From contig NZ_JADMKT010000074.1 of NCBI RefSeq assembly GCF_016786255.1, positions 195,073-259,072 on the forward strand: a stretch of DNA of 64,000 nt, in the 5' to 3' direction. The DNA comes from Robertkochia sediminum. GTDB taxonomy: Bacteria; Bacteroidota; Bacteroidia; Flavobacteriales; Flavobacteriaceae. Of the stretch, positions 10,130-19,152 are shown piece after piece (positions within the stretch are counted from its first letter, which is position 1; each line of letters starts with the position of its first letter). Position numbers and translations under genes: made by a program. A model generated the notes under the pieces. It was not told the DNA's origin, made no database searches, and saw nothing but the letters and a program-made list of their open reading frames with translations.

Positions 10130-11500
10130 TTATTTCATGGTATCCAGAATAAGTTGGATATCATTCTTGGTAGTGTGCGGATTGATAAAGCAGAAACGCG
10201 CCACAGTTTCAAATCCGTCGGCGGTCCGCCATTTAGTAGGAGTTACCAGGGCGACACCTTCACGATGGTTCTTATAGGTCCAGTCGCGATAGTCGTCGGG
10301 TGCCCATCCTTTTCTTCGGAACAACACACAGGAAAGACTGGGATCTCTGACCAATTCCAAATGGTCTTCCCGTTCGATCATATCTCCGGCCTTATTGGCG
10401 AGGGATATCCCTTCTTCAACAGCCCACTTATACTTATCGGTACCGTGCATGGCAAGGGAAAACCACAGTGGCAATCCCCGTACTCTTCTGGTAAGCTGTA
10501 TCTGGTAATCGGCAGGGTTAAATCCGTGAGCTCCCTCATCCTTGAAGATCTCCAGATAAGATCCCTCCTGACTGTGTGCTTCTTTAGCAAGCTGCGGATC
10601 TTTATACAGTACTGCCCCGCAGTCATAAGGCGAGAACAACCATTTATGTGGGTCGATCGTAATACTATCGGCCTTTTCGATGCCCTGAAACAGGTGTCGT
10701 ACCGAATCGGCTAAAAGTGCTCCTCCACCATATGCAGCATCCACGTGAAACCAAAGCGATTGCCTTTCGCAAACTTCCGATATCCCCTCAAGGTCGTCGA
10801 TGATCCCGGCATTAGTGGTTCCTCCCGTAGCCACAACCGCGAATAATCGAGCTCGATCCTCCTCAGGAAGTCCGTCGATACACGCCTTTAACTGTGCTCC
10901 ACTAAGGCGATCTTCGGTGTCTACCAGATGGACATCGACATCGGCTACCTTAGCCATGGCCTTGATCGAGGAATGCGCCCCTATCGAAGTGATCACCATG
11001 CCGCGTTTGCGCTGATTCTCGGGTGCCTTACGCCACGTTTCACGTGCCGTCACTATGGCCGAAAGGTTCGCCGCTGTTCCCCCGCTGGTAAAAACTCCGA
11101 AAGCGCCTTCAGGCATCCCGGTAAGAGATACAAGCCATTTCATGGCTTCGTTCTCACAAAAGATACCACCGGCACCCTCCATCCAGTAAGCACCGTGAAT
11201 ACTCGATGCCGAGGTCACCAGGTCGAACATCACCGCCGCCCGGGTAGGAGCCGCAGGAACAAAAGCCAGGTGCCTGGGGTGGTCGATAGGCACGGTAGCC
11301 TTTACCAGGACATCCCTGAAAAGTTCAAAAGCCTTTTCGCCTCCGATCCCTTTTTCGGTAATGGTTTCGCCAACGATCCGCTTTAATTCCTCTGCTTTTT
11401 TCGGAACTCCAAGATCAGGCACTGTCTTAGTGATACGGTTTATGGCGTATTTCATCACATCCAGTGTCATATCCACCAGATCTATATCGATATTATGCAT
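10130..11500 (-). CDS. Pyridoxal-phosphate-dependent (group II) decarboxylase
   Basis: A 456-residue PLP enzyme of the aromatic-L-amino-acid/glutamate decarboxylase group. The PLP Lys is K286 in SITIDPHKWLF, with D254 in WFHVDAAYGG contacting the cofactor pyridine nitrogen and H176 (GAHSSIKAM) stacking on the ring. All are intact, so the enzyme should be active; whether the substrate is an aromatic amino acid, Glu, Asp or another cannot be read from sequence. The ATG at 11500 gives a full-length N-terminus. It is monocistronic and divergent from the PNPOx-like gene at 11577. That neighbour belongs to a flavoprotein family named after PLP synthesis, but it is not PdxH, so the pairing is not strong functional evidence. 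Confidence 0.88.
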   Translation of the reverse strand: MHNIDIDLVDMTLDVMKYAINRITKTVPDLGVPKKAEELKRIVGETITEKGIGGEKAFELFRDVLVKATVPIDHPRHLAFVPAAPTRAAVMFDLVTSASSIHGAYWMEGAGGIFCENEAMKWLVSLTGMPEGAFGVFTSGGTAANLSAIVTARETWRKAPENQRKRGMVITSIGAHSSIKAMAKVADVDVHLVDTEDRLSGAQLKACIDGLPEEDRARLFAVVATGGTTNAGIIDDLEGISEVCERQSLWFHVDAAYGGGALLADSVRHLFQGIEKADSITIDPHKWLFSPYDCGAVLYKDPQLAKEAHSQEGSYLEIFKDEGAHGFNPADYQIQLTRRVRGLPLWFSLAMHGTDKYKWAVEEGISLANKAGDMIEREDHLELVRDPSLSCVLFRRKGWAPDDYRDWTYKNHREGVALVTPTKWRTADGFETVARFCFINPHTTKNDIQLILDTMK

Positions 11501-11529
11501 GTAATTACTTTTTTAGCAAAGGTATAACT

Positions 11530-11559
11530 TTGTTAAACTTAAGGGGATTTGTAACTTTA
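11530..11559 (+). promoter_or_regulatory. Candidate promoter of the PNPOx-like gene
   Basis: TTG at 11530-11532, a 19-bp spacer and TAACTTTA at 11552-11559 match the Bacteroidota pattern TTG-N17-23-TAnnTTTG with one mismatch. It ends 17 bp before the GTG start. A perfect TAACTTTG also occurs at 11525-11532 but lacks a well-placed upstream TTG. Confidence 0.3.
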
Positions 11560-11576
11560 TAAAAAACCTGTAGGCC

Positions 11577-12125
11577 GTGGATAAAGAACATTTCGAGATC
11601 GCAAAAAAAGAACTAAAGGAAGGGGCTAAAAATGCAGATCACCCCTTTCACTATTTTACCCTTGCCACTACCGGAATAAACAAGGTCGCTCGTTTAAGGA
11701 CGGTTGTACTTCGCGACTTTTCGAAAGATATGACCCTCACCCTGTATACCGATAAAAGATCCAGAAAAGTCACCCATATCAAAGAGAATAACCGCGTATG
11801 CCTTCTTTTTTACCATCCCGAGAAACTGATCCAGGTCAAGATCGACGGGGTTGCGTATATGGAAACCGATAAGAAAAAACTGGAAAAGATCTGGAACAGC
11901 ATAGACGAAAAAGCACGGCAGGACTATATTACCGTAAAAGATCCGGGGGAAAGGATCGACAATCCGGACCAGATCGAATACCTGGACACCTCTAAGAACT
12001 TTGCAGTGATGCATATCGAGGCTTATAAATTAGAATACCTCAAGCTGAAGCGCCCCAAACATATCAGGTTGCAATATCACCTTACAGAGAGCGGAAACTG
12101 GAACAGCACCTTCCTGATCCCATAA
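11577..12125 (+). CDS. Pyridoxamine 5'-phosphate oxidase-like FMN-binding protein
   Basis: A 182-residue protein with the split-barrel flavin-binding fold of PNPOx-like proteins. The N-terminal half shows the usual pattern: FTLATTG, ARLRTVVLRDF, LTLYTDKRSRKVTHI, RVCLLFYHPEKLIQVKIDGVA. The C-terminus (LEYLKLKRPKHIRLQY) is also typical. It lacks the full PdxH C-terminal substrate-binding signature, so it is better called a general flavin reductase/oxidase of unknown substrate. The start is a GTG; no ATG in frame precedes the conserved region without losing residues. The NTF2-like gene follows after 12 bp, so the two are probably one operon. Confidence 0.82.
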   Translation: MDKEHFEIAKKELKEGAKNADHPFHYFTLATTGINKVARLRTVVLRDFSKDMTLTLYTDKRSRKVTHIKENNRVCLLFYHPEKLIQVKIDGVAYMETDKKKLEKIWNSIDEKARQDYITVKDPGERIDNPDQIEYLDTSKNFAVMHIEAYKLEYLKLKRPKHIRLQYHLTESGNWNSTFLIP

Positions 12126-12137
12126 AAACACACGCCT

Positions 12138-12497
12138 ATGAAAGCAAGAGAACTGATTACCTCATGGATCGCCGCTTACAATGAAGGGAATGCCGAAACA
12201 CTGGCTGCTTTTTACCACGAGGAAGCCGTAAACGACCGCATATCCAGTTCTGCCGTAAAAGGGAGAAAAGCCATCGAACAACTTTATGAGGAAGAGTTTG
12301 CGACCGCGCGCATGCATTGTGAGATCGAACACCTGCATGAAGACACCCCTTGGGTGATCCTGGAATGGAAAGATGCTTTTGGCCTGAGAGGATGCGTGTT
12401 TTTCCACATCACAGATGGTAAGATCAGGCATCAGCGCAGCTATTGGGATACCCTTAGTTATGCCAGAAGCTACAACCTGCCATCATCTATTCACTGA
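12138..12497 (+). CDS. NTF2/SnoaL-like small protein
   Basis: A 119-residue protein with the cone-shaped NTF2-like fold signature: an N-terminal helix (ELITSWIAAYNEGNAETLAAFYHEEAV), the ISSSAVKGRKAIEQLYEEEF segment and a C-terminal curved sheet ending HQRSYWDTLSY. Members include polyketide cyclases, dehydratases and many binding proteins; the ligand here is unknown. It follows the PNPOx-like gene by 12 bp and overlaps the convergent bshC gene by 7 bp at the 3' end. Confidence 0.75.
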   Translation: MKARELITSWIAAYNEGNAETLAAFYHEEAVNDRISSSAVKGRKAIEQLYEEEFATARMHCEIEHLHEDTPWVILEWKDAFGLRGCVFFHITDGKIRHQRSYWDTLSYARSYNLPSSIH

Positions 12498-14113
12498 GTC
12501 TGAGAAAAGGTGAGGATCTTAAAACGAAGATCTAAGGGATCCAGTTCTTCGAACAACTGCACGAAGAAATCTTGACCGTATTCCATGTAGAAAAGGGAGA
12601 AATTCGCTGATCGCTCCTGCAGTCCTCCACCCGGAAAAAGGGTATTCTGCAAGGTTGTGATCCGCGACACATGGTCGTTCATCTTACGCTTTTGAGCCTT
12701 CAGTAATCTTTTTTCTAAATGATCAAGTCCTTTGATCTGCTTGACCTCCTGGGCCTTTACCGCCCCAAGAAAAGAGGCATCTGTATGCTCTGCAACGCTG
12801 TAAAGCCTCTGAAACTGATCGGTTAAAAGCTTTCGTTCGGGAGACAGGTCGATCCTGAGATCACTGATCTCACGGATCTTCTTATTCACCAGGGCGCGGT
12901 TGTCCAGAAACATTTCTTCGGTGGATACGCCCAGAGCTTCGAACTTACGCTTTTGCTTTTCACTCATCACCAAAACCGAATCCCTGAGCAAGAGTATCGG
13001 CATGGGGACCTCTGAAGCCTTAAAAAAGCCGTTTAGCTCCAGCCAGTACGCCAACTCCCCGCCTCCACCGATATAGCACAGGTTAGGTAGGATCACTTCC
13101 TGATATAGCGGACGAAGCATGACATTAGGTGAGAATCGCTCCGGAAAAGCCTCCACTTCTTCCAGGAGGGTCTTTTCGTCCCATTGCTTTTCTCCTTCAG
13201 CAAGGCCATAGGCGCCGCCATCATAAACAATGCGTTCCCGCGAACCCATTTGCAGGTAAAAGAGGTTGATCTCCCTTGGATTCACCTGAATATTGTAGTC
13301 GGCACTTTGCTCCTGAAGACGAGCTATGGTTTTGGTCACCTCCTTATAGGCCGTCTGCTTCAAAAGATCGCTCTTTACATGCGGAATGAACTGTCGCTTC
13401 AATTTGGGATCATCTCCATCGACAATGACCAATCCGCGGTCTCCGAACAGGGTGTTGACCATATAGCGTGTTGCGCTGGTGAGATCATCATGTTTCAGGT
13501 ACGCCTTACAAAAAAGGTCGTGAAGGGTCTCCGCAAACTTCCCAGGCCCCAATTCCGCTTTAAACAGATCGGCTACCTTATCAAGGTTACGGGTATTCAT
13601 CTTTCCCACTGCACCACCCATGGATTCATCCCCCGACCCCTGCCACTGGAATTTCATTCCGTGGTAATTGAAAAAATTGATCTCGTCAAAATCGTGATCT
13701 TCCGTCGCCATCCAGTATACCGGCACGAAATCATTTTGCGGATACGCCTGTTTTAACTGCTTGCACAAATTGATGACCGAAGCGATCTTGTATATAAAAT
13801 ATACGGGCCCGGTAAACAGGTTGAGCTGGTGACCTGTGGTTATGGTAAAGGTCTTACCCGAACGCAAAGCCGCTATATTGGCCTTGGTGCTTTCGGTGAC
13901 ATCAAGTCCCTCATATTGACCTTCCAGGGCATCTGCCAGCACCTCCCTGGCTGCTACCGAAAAACTGCTCTTTTCTTCGATCTGACCTTTGAATGCTTCG
14001 AGCTCCGGAAACCTGTTGTAAAAGGAAGTTAAAGAGGGCTTTTTAGCCAGATAATCGCGGATCAGGGCCGAGAAACGGCCGGTTTTCTCAAGATCTATCG
14101 TTTCCAGGGTCAT
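12491..14113 (-). CDS. bshC: Bacillithiol biosynthesis cysteine-adding enzyme BshC
   Basis: BshC is assigned to the last step of bacillithiol synthesis, adding cysteine to GlcN-malate to make this low-molecular-weight thiol, which some Bacteroidota use instead of glutathione. The 540-residue protein matches the family along its length: an N-terminal region (DYLAKKPSLTSFYNRFP), the core motif TITTGHQLNLFTGPVYFIYKIAS, the segment YWMATEDHDFDEINFF and a C-terminal coiled-coil. The length is normal. The upstream thiol genes bshA and bshB are not in this window. The gene overlaps the convergent NTF2-like gene by 7 bp and is divergent from the M14 peptidase. Confidence 0.93.
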   Translation of the reverse strand: MTLETIDLEKTGRFSALIRDYLAKKPSLTSFYNRFPELEAFKGQIEEKSSFSVAAREVLADALEGQYEGLDVTESTKANIAALRSGKTFTITTGHQLNLFTGPVYFIYKIASVINLCKQLKQAYPQNDFVPVYWMATEDHDFDEINFFNYHGMKFQWQGSGDESMGGAVGKMNTRNLDKVADLFKAELGPGKFAETLHDLFCKAYLKHDDLTSATRYMVNTLFGDRGLVIVDGDDPKLKRQFIPHVKSDLLKQTAYKEVTKTIARLQEQSADYNIQVNPREINLFYLQMGSRERIVYDGGAYGLAEGEKQWDEKTLLEEVEAFPERFSPNVMLRPLYQEVILPNLCYIGGGGELAYWLELNGFFKASEVPMPILLLRDSVLVMSEKQKRKFEALGVSTEEMFLDNRALVNKKIREISDLRIDLSPERKLLTDQFQRLYSVAEHTDASFLGAVKAQEVKQIKGLDHLEKRLLKAQKRKMNDHVSRITTLQNTLFPGGGLQERSANFSLFYMEYGQDFFVQLFEELDPLDLRFKILTFSQTQ

Positions 14114-14293
14114 ATGCTTTGTAGGGATTTTTACGTAATGTTCAGAACCTTTCCGTCACTCCGAAAATCCTTGTGATCTCACAGGAAATACGCCTCGGAA
14201 AGCCTGATATTTTTCCGGAATTCTAAAACGTAAAAATAACATTCTTTAAGCGATCCGTTACTAAAAAACCGTTAATAAAAATATGGAATGTTG

Positions 14294-14301
14294 TAAGTTT
14301 G
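14294..14301 (+). promoter_or_regulatory. Candidate -7 element of the M14 peptidase gene
   Basis: TAAGTTTG matches the Bacteroidota -7 consensus TAnnTTTG exactly and ends 20 bp before the ATG at 14322. It lies inside the longer open frame that begins at 14283, which argues that translation starts at 14322. No well-spaced TTG is present upstream. Confidence 0.3.
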
Positions 14302-14321
14302 GGCCAAAACCTTACACATTC

Positions 14322-16757
14322 ATGAAGATCAAGCACTTCTTTTTAATGATACTGTGCTTCCAGCTATCGGCTGCGCAGGAATTGTTATCTCCCTCTGATT
14401 TCCTTGGTTACGAACTGGGAACCCGATTCTCCAGACACCACCAGGTAACCGATTATTTTGAACACCTCGCATCTCAGGCACCGGATAGGGTAAAACTTCA
14501 GCCCTACGGAACCACCTACGAAGGCAGAACCTTAATGGTCGTATTCATCTCAAGTGCCGATAATATCGCCAACCTCGAAGACATTCGCAAAACACATATG
14601 GCCAGTGCTACCGGAAACTCCGAAGCCAATAAGGCCGTAGTATGGATGAGTTATAATGTACACGGAAATGAGAGCGTAAGTACAGAAGCATCGATGCTTA
14701 CCGCTTATGAGCTGCTCACCGGTAAAAAGGAATTACTAGAGAATACCGTTGTGATCATAGACCCTTGCATCAACCCTGATGGTCGTGATCGCTATGTGAA
14801 CTGGTACAATCAATTCGCGAATGCCCCATATCAAACAGATCCTAATTCTAAAGAACACCACGAACCCTGGCTCGCCGGTCGGCCTAACCACTATATGTTC
14901 GACCTCAACAGGGACTGGGTTTGGATCACCCAAAAAGAGAGTCAGCAACGCCTGAAAGTATTCACCCAATGGTTACCTCATGTACATGTGGACTTTCACG
15001 AACAAGGCATGAACAACCCCTATTACTTTGCCCCTGCTGCCGAACCATTACACGAGGTTATTACCGACTGGCAAAAGGATTTCCAGGTAACCCTGGGAAA
15101 AAATCACGCCAAATACTTTGACCAGGAGGGTTGGTTGTATTTCACCAAAGAACGTTTTGACCTGCTGTACCCCAGTTATGGAGACACCTACCCTACGTAT
15201 AACGGAGGTATAGGAATGACTTACGAACAAGGTGGTAGCGGCAGAGCCGGTCTTGGGGTGATCACCGCAATTGGCGACACCCTGACCCTGAAAGACCGTA
15301 TCGACCACCATTTTACCACAGGGATCTCTACCGTAGAAACCTCGGCCGCCCATGCGGAAAGACTTATTGCAGAATTCGCAGACTTCTACGCTAAGAAAAA
15401 CTTTGAATTTCAGAGCTATGTGCTCCAGGGAAATGAAGATAAGATCGAGGCGCTTACCCAGCTGCTTGACGCCCATGAGATCACCTATGGTTACACGAAC
15501 AACGCTGTAAAAGGTATGGGATACGAAGAAGGGGTTTCCCTGAATAACAAGGAACCAAAACTGGTGGTAAGCACAAATCAGCTCAAAGGAACATTGGTCA
15601 AAGTGCTTTTCGAACCGGAAACCAAACTCAACGATTCGATCACCTATGATATTACCGCTTGGTCGCTGCCATATGCTTATGGCCTCCACACCGTTGCTTC
15701 TAAAAAAATAGTACAGGCCAACGAAGCCGCACCTGCAGCATCACCTGCCGCTGTAGCCGATAAGAATGCCCTGGCATGGATCACCGACTGGAACAGCATG
15801 AAAGATGCGCGCTTCCTCGCCGACCTTATCAAAGAAGGCGTTCGCGTGCGCACTAACGAAGCGCCTTTTTCTTTTGGCGAGCATACCTTTGACAGGGGGA
15901 GCCTTATTGTTACCAAAGGAGACAACAAGCATATTCCGGTTATCGATATCCTGGAAAAAGCTGCTCGAAAAGCATCCAAATCGATCTACTCAACCACAAC
16001 CGGATTTGTAGACAGCGGTTACGATTTCGGGTCACCGAGTGTCAAGATGATCAAAGCGCCTAAGGCTGCCATTTACTCGGGAGGATCTGTTTCTACCCTT
16101 GGTTTCGGTGAAGTTTGGCACTTCTTTGAACAACAATTACACTACCCCGTAAGTGTTCTGGACGACAGCTATTTTGAACGCGTAGACCTCAGCGCCTACG
16201 ATGTCCTGATCTTACCCAATATGAGATCATTGGACAAGGACAAACTGCAAAAGATCAAATCGTGGGTACGCGATGGTGGTAAGCTCATTGCCATAGGCAG
16301 TGCCCTGAACGTTCTGGACAGAGACGATGATTTTTCACTGGCAACCACGGAGGCAGAAGAAAATACAGAAACGCACCATACTCCGGAGTCATATAACAGT
16401 TCCCAAAGAGAGGCCATTAAGGAGCTTATTACCGGAGCCATATTTAAGGCTACGGTAGACCCGACCCATCCTCTTGCTTTTGGTTATGGTTCGGCTTACC
16501 ACACCCTGAAATTAAGTGGAAGGTCGTATCAATGGCTAGACAGCGGTAATGCTGTTTACCTTCCGCAAGACACCACTCCGGCTGCAGGTTTTGTTGGAAG
16601 TGAGGCGATAAAAAGACAAGGTGGAAGTTTAGTTTTTGGATCGGAGAACATGGGACGGGGCACGGTGATCTACCTGGCCGACAATCCGCTATTCAGGGGC
16701 TTCTGGGAGAATGGAAAACTTTTCTTTGCCAATGCCCTGTTCATGGCAGGCAACTAA
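14322..16757 (+). CDS. Secreted M14 family zinc carboxypeptidase
   Basis: An 811-residue exported metallopeptidase. Numbering from the ATG at 14322, a signal peptide (1-19, ending SAAQ) precedes the M14 catalytic domain. The zinc-ligand pair is H114-G-N-E117 in SYNVHGNESVSTEASM. A further His-rich segment, HVHVDFHEQGMNNPYYFAP, follows at about 227-245 and supplies the third ligand. The C-terminal half (from about residue 480) contains a glutamine-amidotransferase-like or beta-helical region often present in large Bacteroidota M14 enzymes. It probably removes C-terminal residues from peptides in the periplasm or outside the cell. The longer frame from 14283 would put residues before the signal peptide and is rejected. 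A hairpin terminator follows. Confidence 0.92.
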   Translation: MKIKHFFLMILCFQLSAAQELLSPSDFLGYELGTRFSRHHQVTDYFEHLASQAPDRVKLQPYGTTYEGRTLMVVFISSADNIANLEDIRKTHMASATGNSEANKAVVWMSYNVHGNESVSTEASMLTAYELLTGKKELLENTVVIIDPCINPDGRDRYVNWYNQFANAPYQTDPNSKEHHEPWLAGRPNHYMFDLNRDWVWITQKESQQRLKVFTQWLPHVHVDFHEQGMNNPYYFAPAAEPLHEVITDWQKDFQVTLGKNHAKYFDQEGWLYFTKERFDLLYPSYGDTYPTYNGGIGMTYEQGGSGRAGLGVITAIGDTLTLKDRIDHHFTTGISTVETSAAHAERLIAEFADFYAKKNFEFQSYVLQGNEDKIEALTQLLDAHEITYGYTNNAVKGMGYEEGVSLNNKEPKLVVSTNQLKGTLVKVLFEPETKLNDSITYDITAWSLPYAYGLHTVASKKIVQANEAAPAASPAAVADKNALAWITDWNSMKDARFLADLIKEGVRVRTNEAPFSFGEHTFDRGSLIVTKGDNKHIPVIDILEKAARKASKSIYSTTTGFVDSGYDFGSPSVKMIKAPKAAIYSGGSVSTLGFGEVWHFFEQQLHYPVSVLDDSYFERVDLSAYDVLILPNMRSLDKDKLQKIKSWVRDGGKLIAIGSALNVLDRDDDFSLATTEAEENTETHHTPESYNSSQREAIKELITGAIFKATVDPTHPLAFGYGSAYHTLKLSGRSYQWLDSGNAVYLPQDTTPAAGFVGSEAIKRQGGSLVFGSENMGRGTVIYLADNPLFRGFWENGKLFFANALFMAGN

Positions 16758-16779
16758 GAATCGCTATACAATTTAGAAG

Positions 16780-16811
16780 ATCCCGGACAGATACTGTTCC
16801 GGGATTTTTTT
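16780..16811 (+). terminator. Intrinsic terminator of the M14 peptidase gene
   Basis: An inverted repeat ATCCCGGA...TCCGGGAT (16780-16787 / 16798-16805), extended by CAG/CTG inside, is followed by a run of T. It overlaps by two bases the 3' end of the convergent LolA-like gene. Confidence 0.8.
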
Positions 16812-17472
16812 ATCCTTTTAGAGCGATCTCATAGTCGTCAAAATACAACACCACCTTCCCGGTTTTTACGCCATCGGACTTATAGGCTTCGCGGTTCACC
16901 TCTCCTTCCCGTGCGAGATAACGAATAGGGATCTTCACCTTCTCCACCTCAAAAGACACCTCTACTTTCTCAGGCAGGAGATCTTCGGGTTTGGCGTAAT
17001 CCATAGTCAGGGTATACGCCCCCTGTTTCCTGGTTTGAATTTCGGCCTCCACCAGGCGGTCGGTCTGCCGATCAATAAACAGGGTCGCGATGGCATACTG
17101 CGCTTTTTTATCGTCCGGGATCACATGAAGCACGGTGCAAAGCGTATTGTTCTTTTCTGCTTCTCCCCTGGGAACAGCGATATAATCGTATTTAAAGATC
17201 TCCCACATAACCAGGTCCAATCCCCTCTTGGGCACCAGCACGAAATCTTCTGAAGTGAGCTTAACCGGTTGCTCCCGCTCATAGCTCATTCGAGCGGTCT
17301 TTACCGGCATGCGAATAAAATCGATATCTGTTTCCAGTCTTACTGTGGCAGAGAATGCATTTATCTGTTCCATCTTCGTCCGTAATCGTTCGAGGATCGC
17401 GGTTTCCTGAGCCTCAGCAACATCAAGTCCTCCGAGTAAACACAGAAATATGATCAATAGGTATTGTTTCAT
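16810..17472 (-). CDS. Periplasmic LolA-like outer-membrane lipoprotein-sorting protein
   Basis: A 220-residue exported protein with a signal peptide (1-21, ending AEAQ). The mature chain is all-beta with the half-barrel pattern of the LolA/LolB-like family (FSATVRLETDIDF, RMSYEREQPVKL, ATLFIDRQTDRLVEAEIQTR). It is not the housekeeping LolA by context: it is the last gene of a four-gene operon after an ABC ATPase and permease, with a 4-bp overlap. It may carry a lipid or hydrophobic ligand delivered or extracted by that transporter. The function is inferred from fold and context. Confidence 0.65.
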   Translation of the reverse strand: MKQYLLIIFLCLLGGLDVAEAQETAILERLRTKMEQINAFSATVRLETDIDFIRMPVKTARMSYEREQPVKLTSEDFVLVPKRGLDLVMWEIFKYDYIAVPRGEAEKNNTLCTVLHVIPDDKKAQYAIATLFIDRQTDRLVEAEIQTRKQGAYTLTMDYAKPEDLLPEKVEVSFEVEKVKIPIRYLAREGEVNREAYKSDGVKTGKVVLYFDDYEIALKG

Positions 17473-18308
17473 TCGATATCATTTTTAGAGAACCACCAGA
17501 TCCCAATCAGGGAAACCGCTACAGCGTACCCGATAAGCATAGCCAAATTGATGAGTATCTGTTCCCATGGGATCTCGTATTGAAAGAATAATTGCCAGGT
17601 ATCATTGAGGTTAAAAAAGAACAGGCTTTTCCACCACCCTTCTCCGGGTTGCATTTGCAAGAGGAGGTTACAGACAATAAGAAAGAAGGCTGCCACGATC
17701 CAAGTCTTCACGGTCTCCCTGAAGATCACGGCCAGCAAAAGACTGCATACAGAAAAGAACACCATAGAAAACGCACCGGCGACAAAGGCCATGGCCAGTC
17801 TGAAAAAAGCATCTTCAGATTCAAAAAAGTTCAACGCACCGTGAAATACAAAAAGATCACCAAAACCAAAGAACAGGTAGGACAAGACCCCCGATGTAAT
17901 CGCCACCAGCAATACGGTAACAAGGGTAAAAACCACCGCCACTAAGAACTTACTGCGAATAAATCGTTTCCGGGAGATCCCCGTCATCATGACCGTTCGC
18001 AGGGTTCCCGTTTCGATCTCGGTAGTAAGCATTCCCGACACTACGATCATCAGGATGAGTGGCAGGTGAAACCACATGGTATTTAAAACAATATACACCA
18101 GGAGATGACCATTGAGAAGCTCACCCTGAAAGTGAAAACTCTGCTTGAGGTTTTCCAAAAGCATATTAAGGATCGACTCTCCCTGATACCATGCATTGAG
18201 CAAAAGGATCACCTGCAAAAGCAGCAGGGCGCCTAACGCATACCAGGTGCGGCTTTGTCGAAATAATTTGAACCATTCGGTTCTTGAAAGCACAGTATTA
18301 TTGGTCAT
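17469..18308 (-). CDS. ABC-2 type transporter permease
   Basis: About 279 residues with six predicted membrane segments: one near the N-terminus (YALGALLLLQVILLLNAW), four in the middle (including LPLILMIVVSGMLTTEIETG, followed by the family-typical GTLRTVMMTGISRKRFIRSK), and one at the end (LINLAMLIGYAVAVSLIGIWWF). It forms the channel of an ABC transporter with the ATPase encoded just upstream. The frame is open to 18368, but those residues overlap the ATPase gene by 71 bp and look non-native. The ATG at 18308 (MTNNTVLSRTEWFKLF) gives the usual cytoplasmic N-terminus with an 11-bp overlap. The adjacent ATG at 18311 is an alternative. Confidence 0.85.
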   Translation of the reverse strand: MTNNTVLSRTEWFKLFRQSRTWYALGALLLLQVILLLNAWYQGESILNMLLENLKQSFHFQGELLNGHLLVYIVLNTMWFHLPLILMIVVSGMLTTEIETGTLRTVMMTGISRKRFIRSKFLVAVVFTLVTVLLVAITSGVLSYLFFGFGDLFVFHGALNFFESEDAFFRLAMAFVAGAFSMVFFSVCSLLLAVIFRETVKTWIVAAFFLIVCNLLLQMQPGEGWWKSLFFFNLNDTWQLFFQYEIPWEQILINLAMLIGYAVAVSLIGIWWFSKNDIE

Positions 18309-19152
18309 CATGGAGCAGCCTGTTAATGTCGGTTTCGGGAATACAGGAATACACGGTAAAACCTTCACGCCCCAATTGCATTAAGATCTCACCTATATCG
18401 GGATCGGGATCGGTAATACGTACATGACCACCCTGAAAAATGACATTTCCTCCTTGCAGGGTAGCGGCCTTTTCAAGAGATGCACCGGTAAGCACATACG
18501 ACCTCGTAGCCTTATCGACTAAGGTAAAGGGGGCGTCCTCCCTGATGATCTTACCGTTATTGATCACATAGATGCGGTCGCAGGTTCGTATCATCTCATC
18601 AATAAGATGCGAAGATACCAGAATGCCTATTCCTTTCTCTTTAGCCAGCTCTATGATCAGGTTACGCAACCGGATGACCCCCATGGGGTCAAGGCCTGAA
18701 AAAGGTTCATCAAGCACAAGAAAAGGAGGATCATTGAGCAAGGCAATGGCAATAGCCAGACGTTGCTTCATTCCCATGGAATAATTCCCCACCTTGTCGT
18801 TCCTGTTCACATCCAACCCAACCCTTTCCAGGTAGCCGGTGATCGCCTTTTCACTCACATTGGCACCTTGAATAGCGCCAAACACCCGGAGATTCTCACG
18901 GGCATTGAGGTATTCGTAAAGCGCCGGTTTTTCGATGATGCCTCCAAGGGGTTTGGCATGCGACTGTTCACAATGAATACTGCCGCTGTCCGGGCTAATG
19001 AGCCCCAGCAGGATCTTAAATAAAGTGGATTTCCCGGCACCATTGAGTCCGAGAACTCCGGTGATCTCACCGGGTTTGCAATAGACACTCACATCGTCGA
19101 GAGCTGTGGTGGTTCCGTAAGACTTGTAGATGTTGGTTGCTGTAATGCTCAT
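18298..19152 (-). CDS. ABC transporter ATP-binding protein
   Basis: A 284-residue ATPase with Walker A GLNGAGKST, a signature YSMGMKQRLAIAIAL, Walker B FLVLDEPFSGLDP and the H-loop VSSHLIDE. The signature with SMGM instead of LSGG is common in ABC-2 type exporters such as antibiotic or lipid transporters. A roughly 70-residue C-terminal extension follows the ATPase core. It powers the permease encoded next and is the second gene of a tightly overlapping four-gene operon (4 bp with the upstream membrane protein). Confidence 0.93.
   Translation of the reverse strand: MSITATNIYKSYGTTTALDDVSVYCKPGEITGVLGLNGAGKSTLFKILLGLISPDSGSIHCEQSHAKPLGGIIEKPALYEYLNARENLRVFGAIQGANVSEKAITGYLERVGLDVNRNDKVGNYSMGMKQRLAIAIALLNDPPFLVLDEPFSGLDPMGVIRLRNLIIELAKEKGIGILVSSHLIDEMIRTCDRIYVINNGKIIREDAPFTLVDKATRSYVLTGASLEKAATLQGGNVIFQGGHVRITDPDPDIGEILMQLGREGFTVYSCIPETDINRLLHDDQ

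Noticed and set aside
15048..15689. 213-residue open frame on the minus strand
   Set aside because: Entirely inside the M14 peptidase gene on the other strand; no recognisable motif, so it is a shadow frame.
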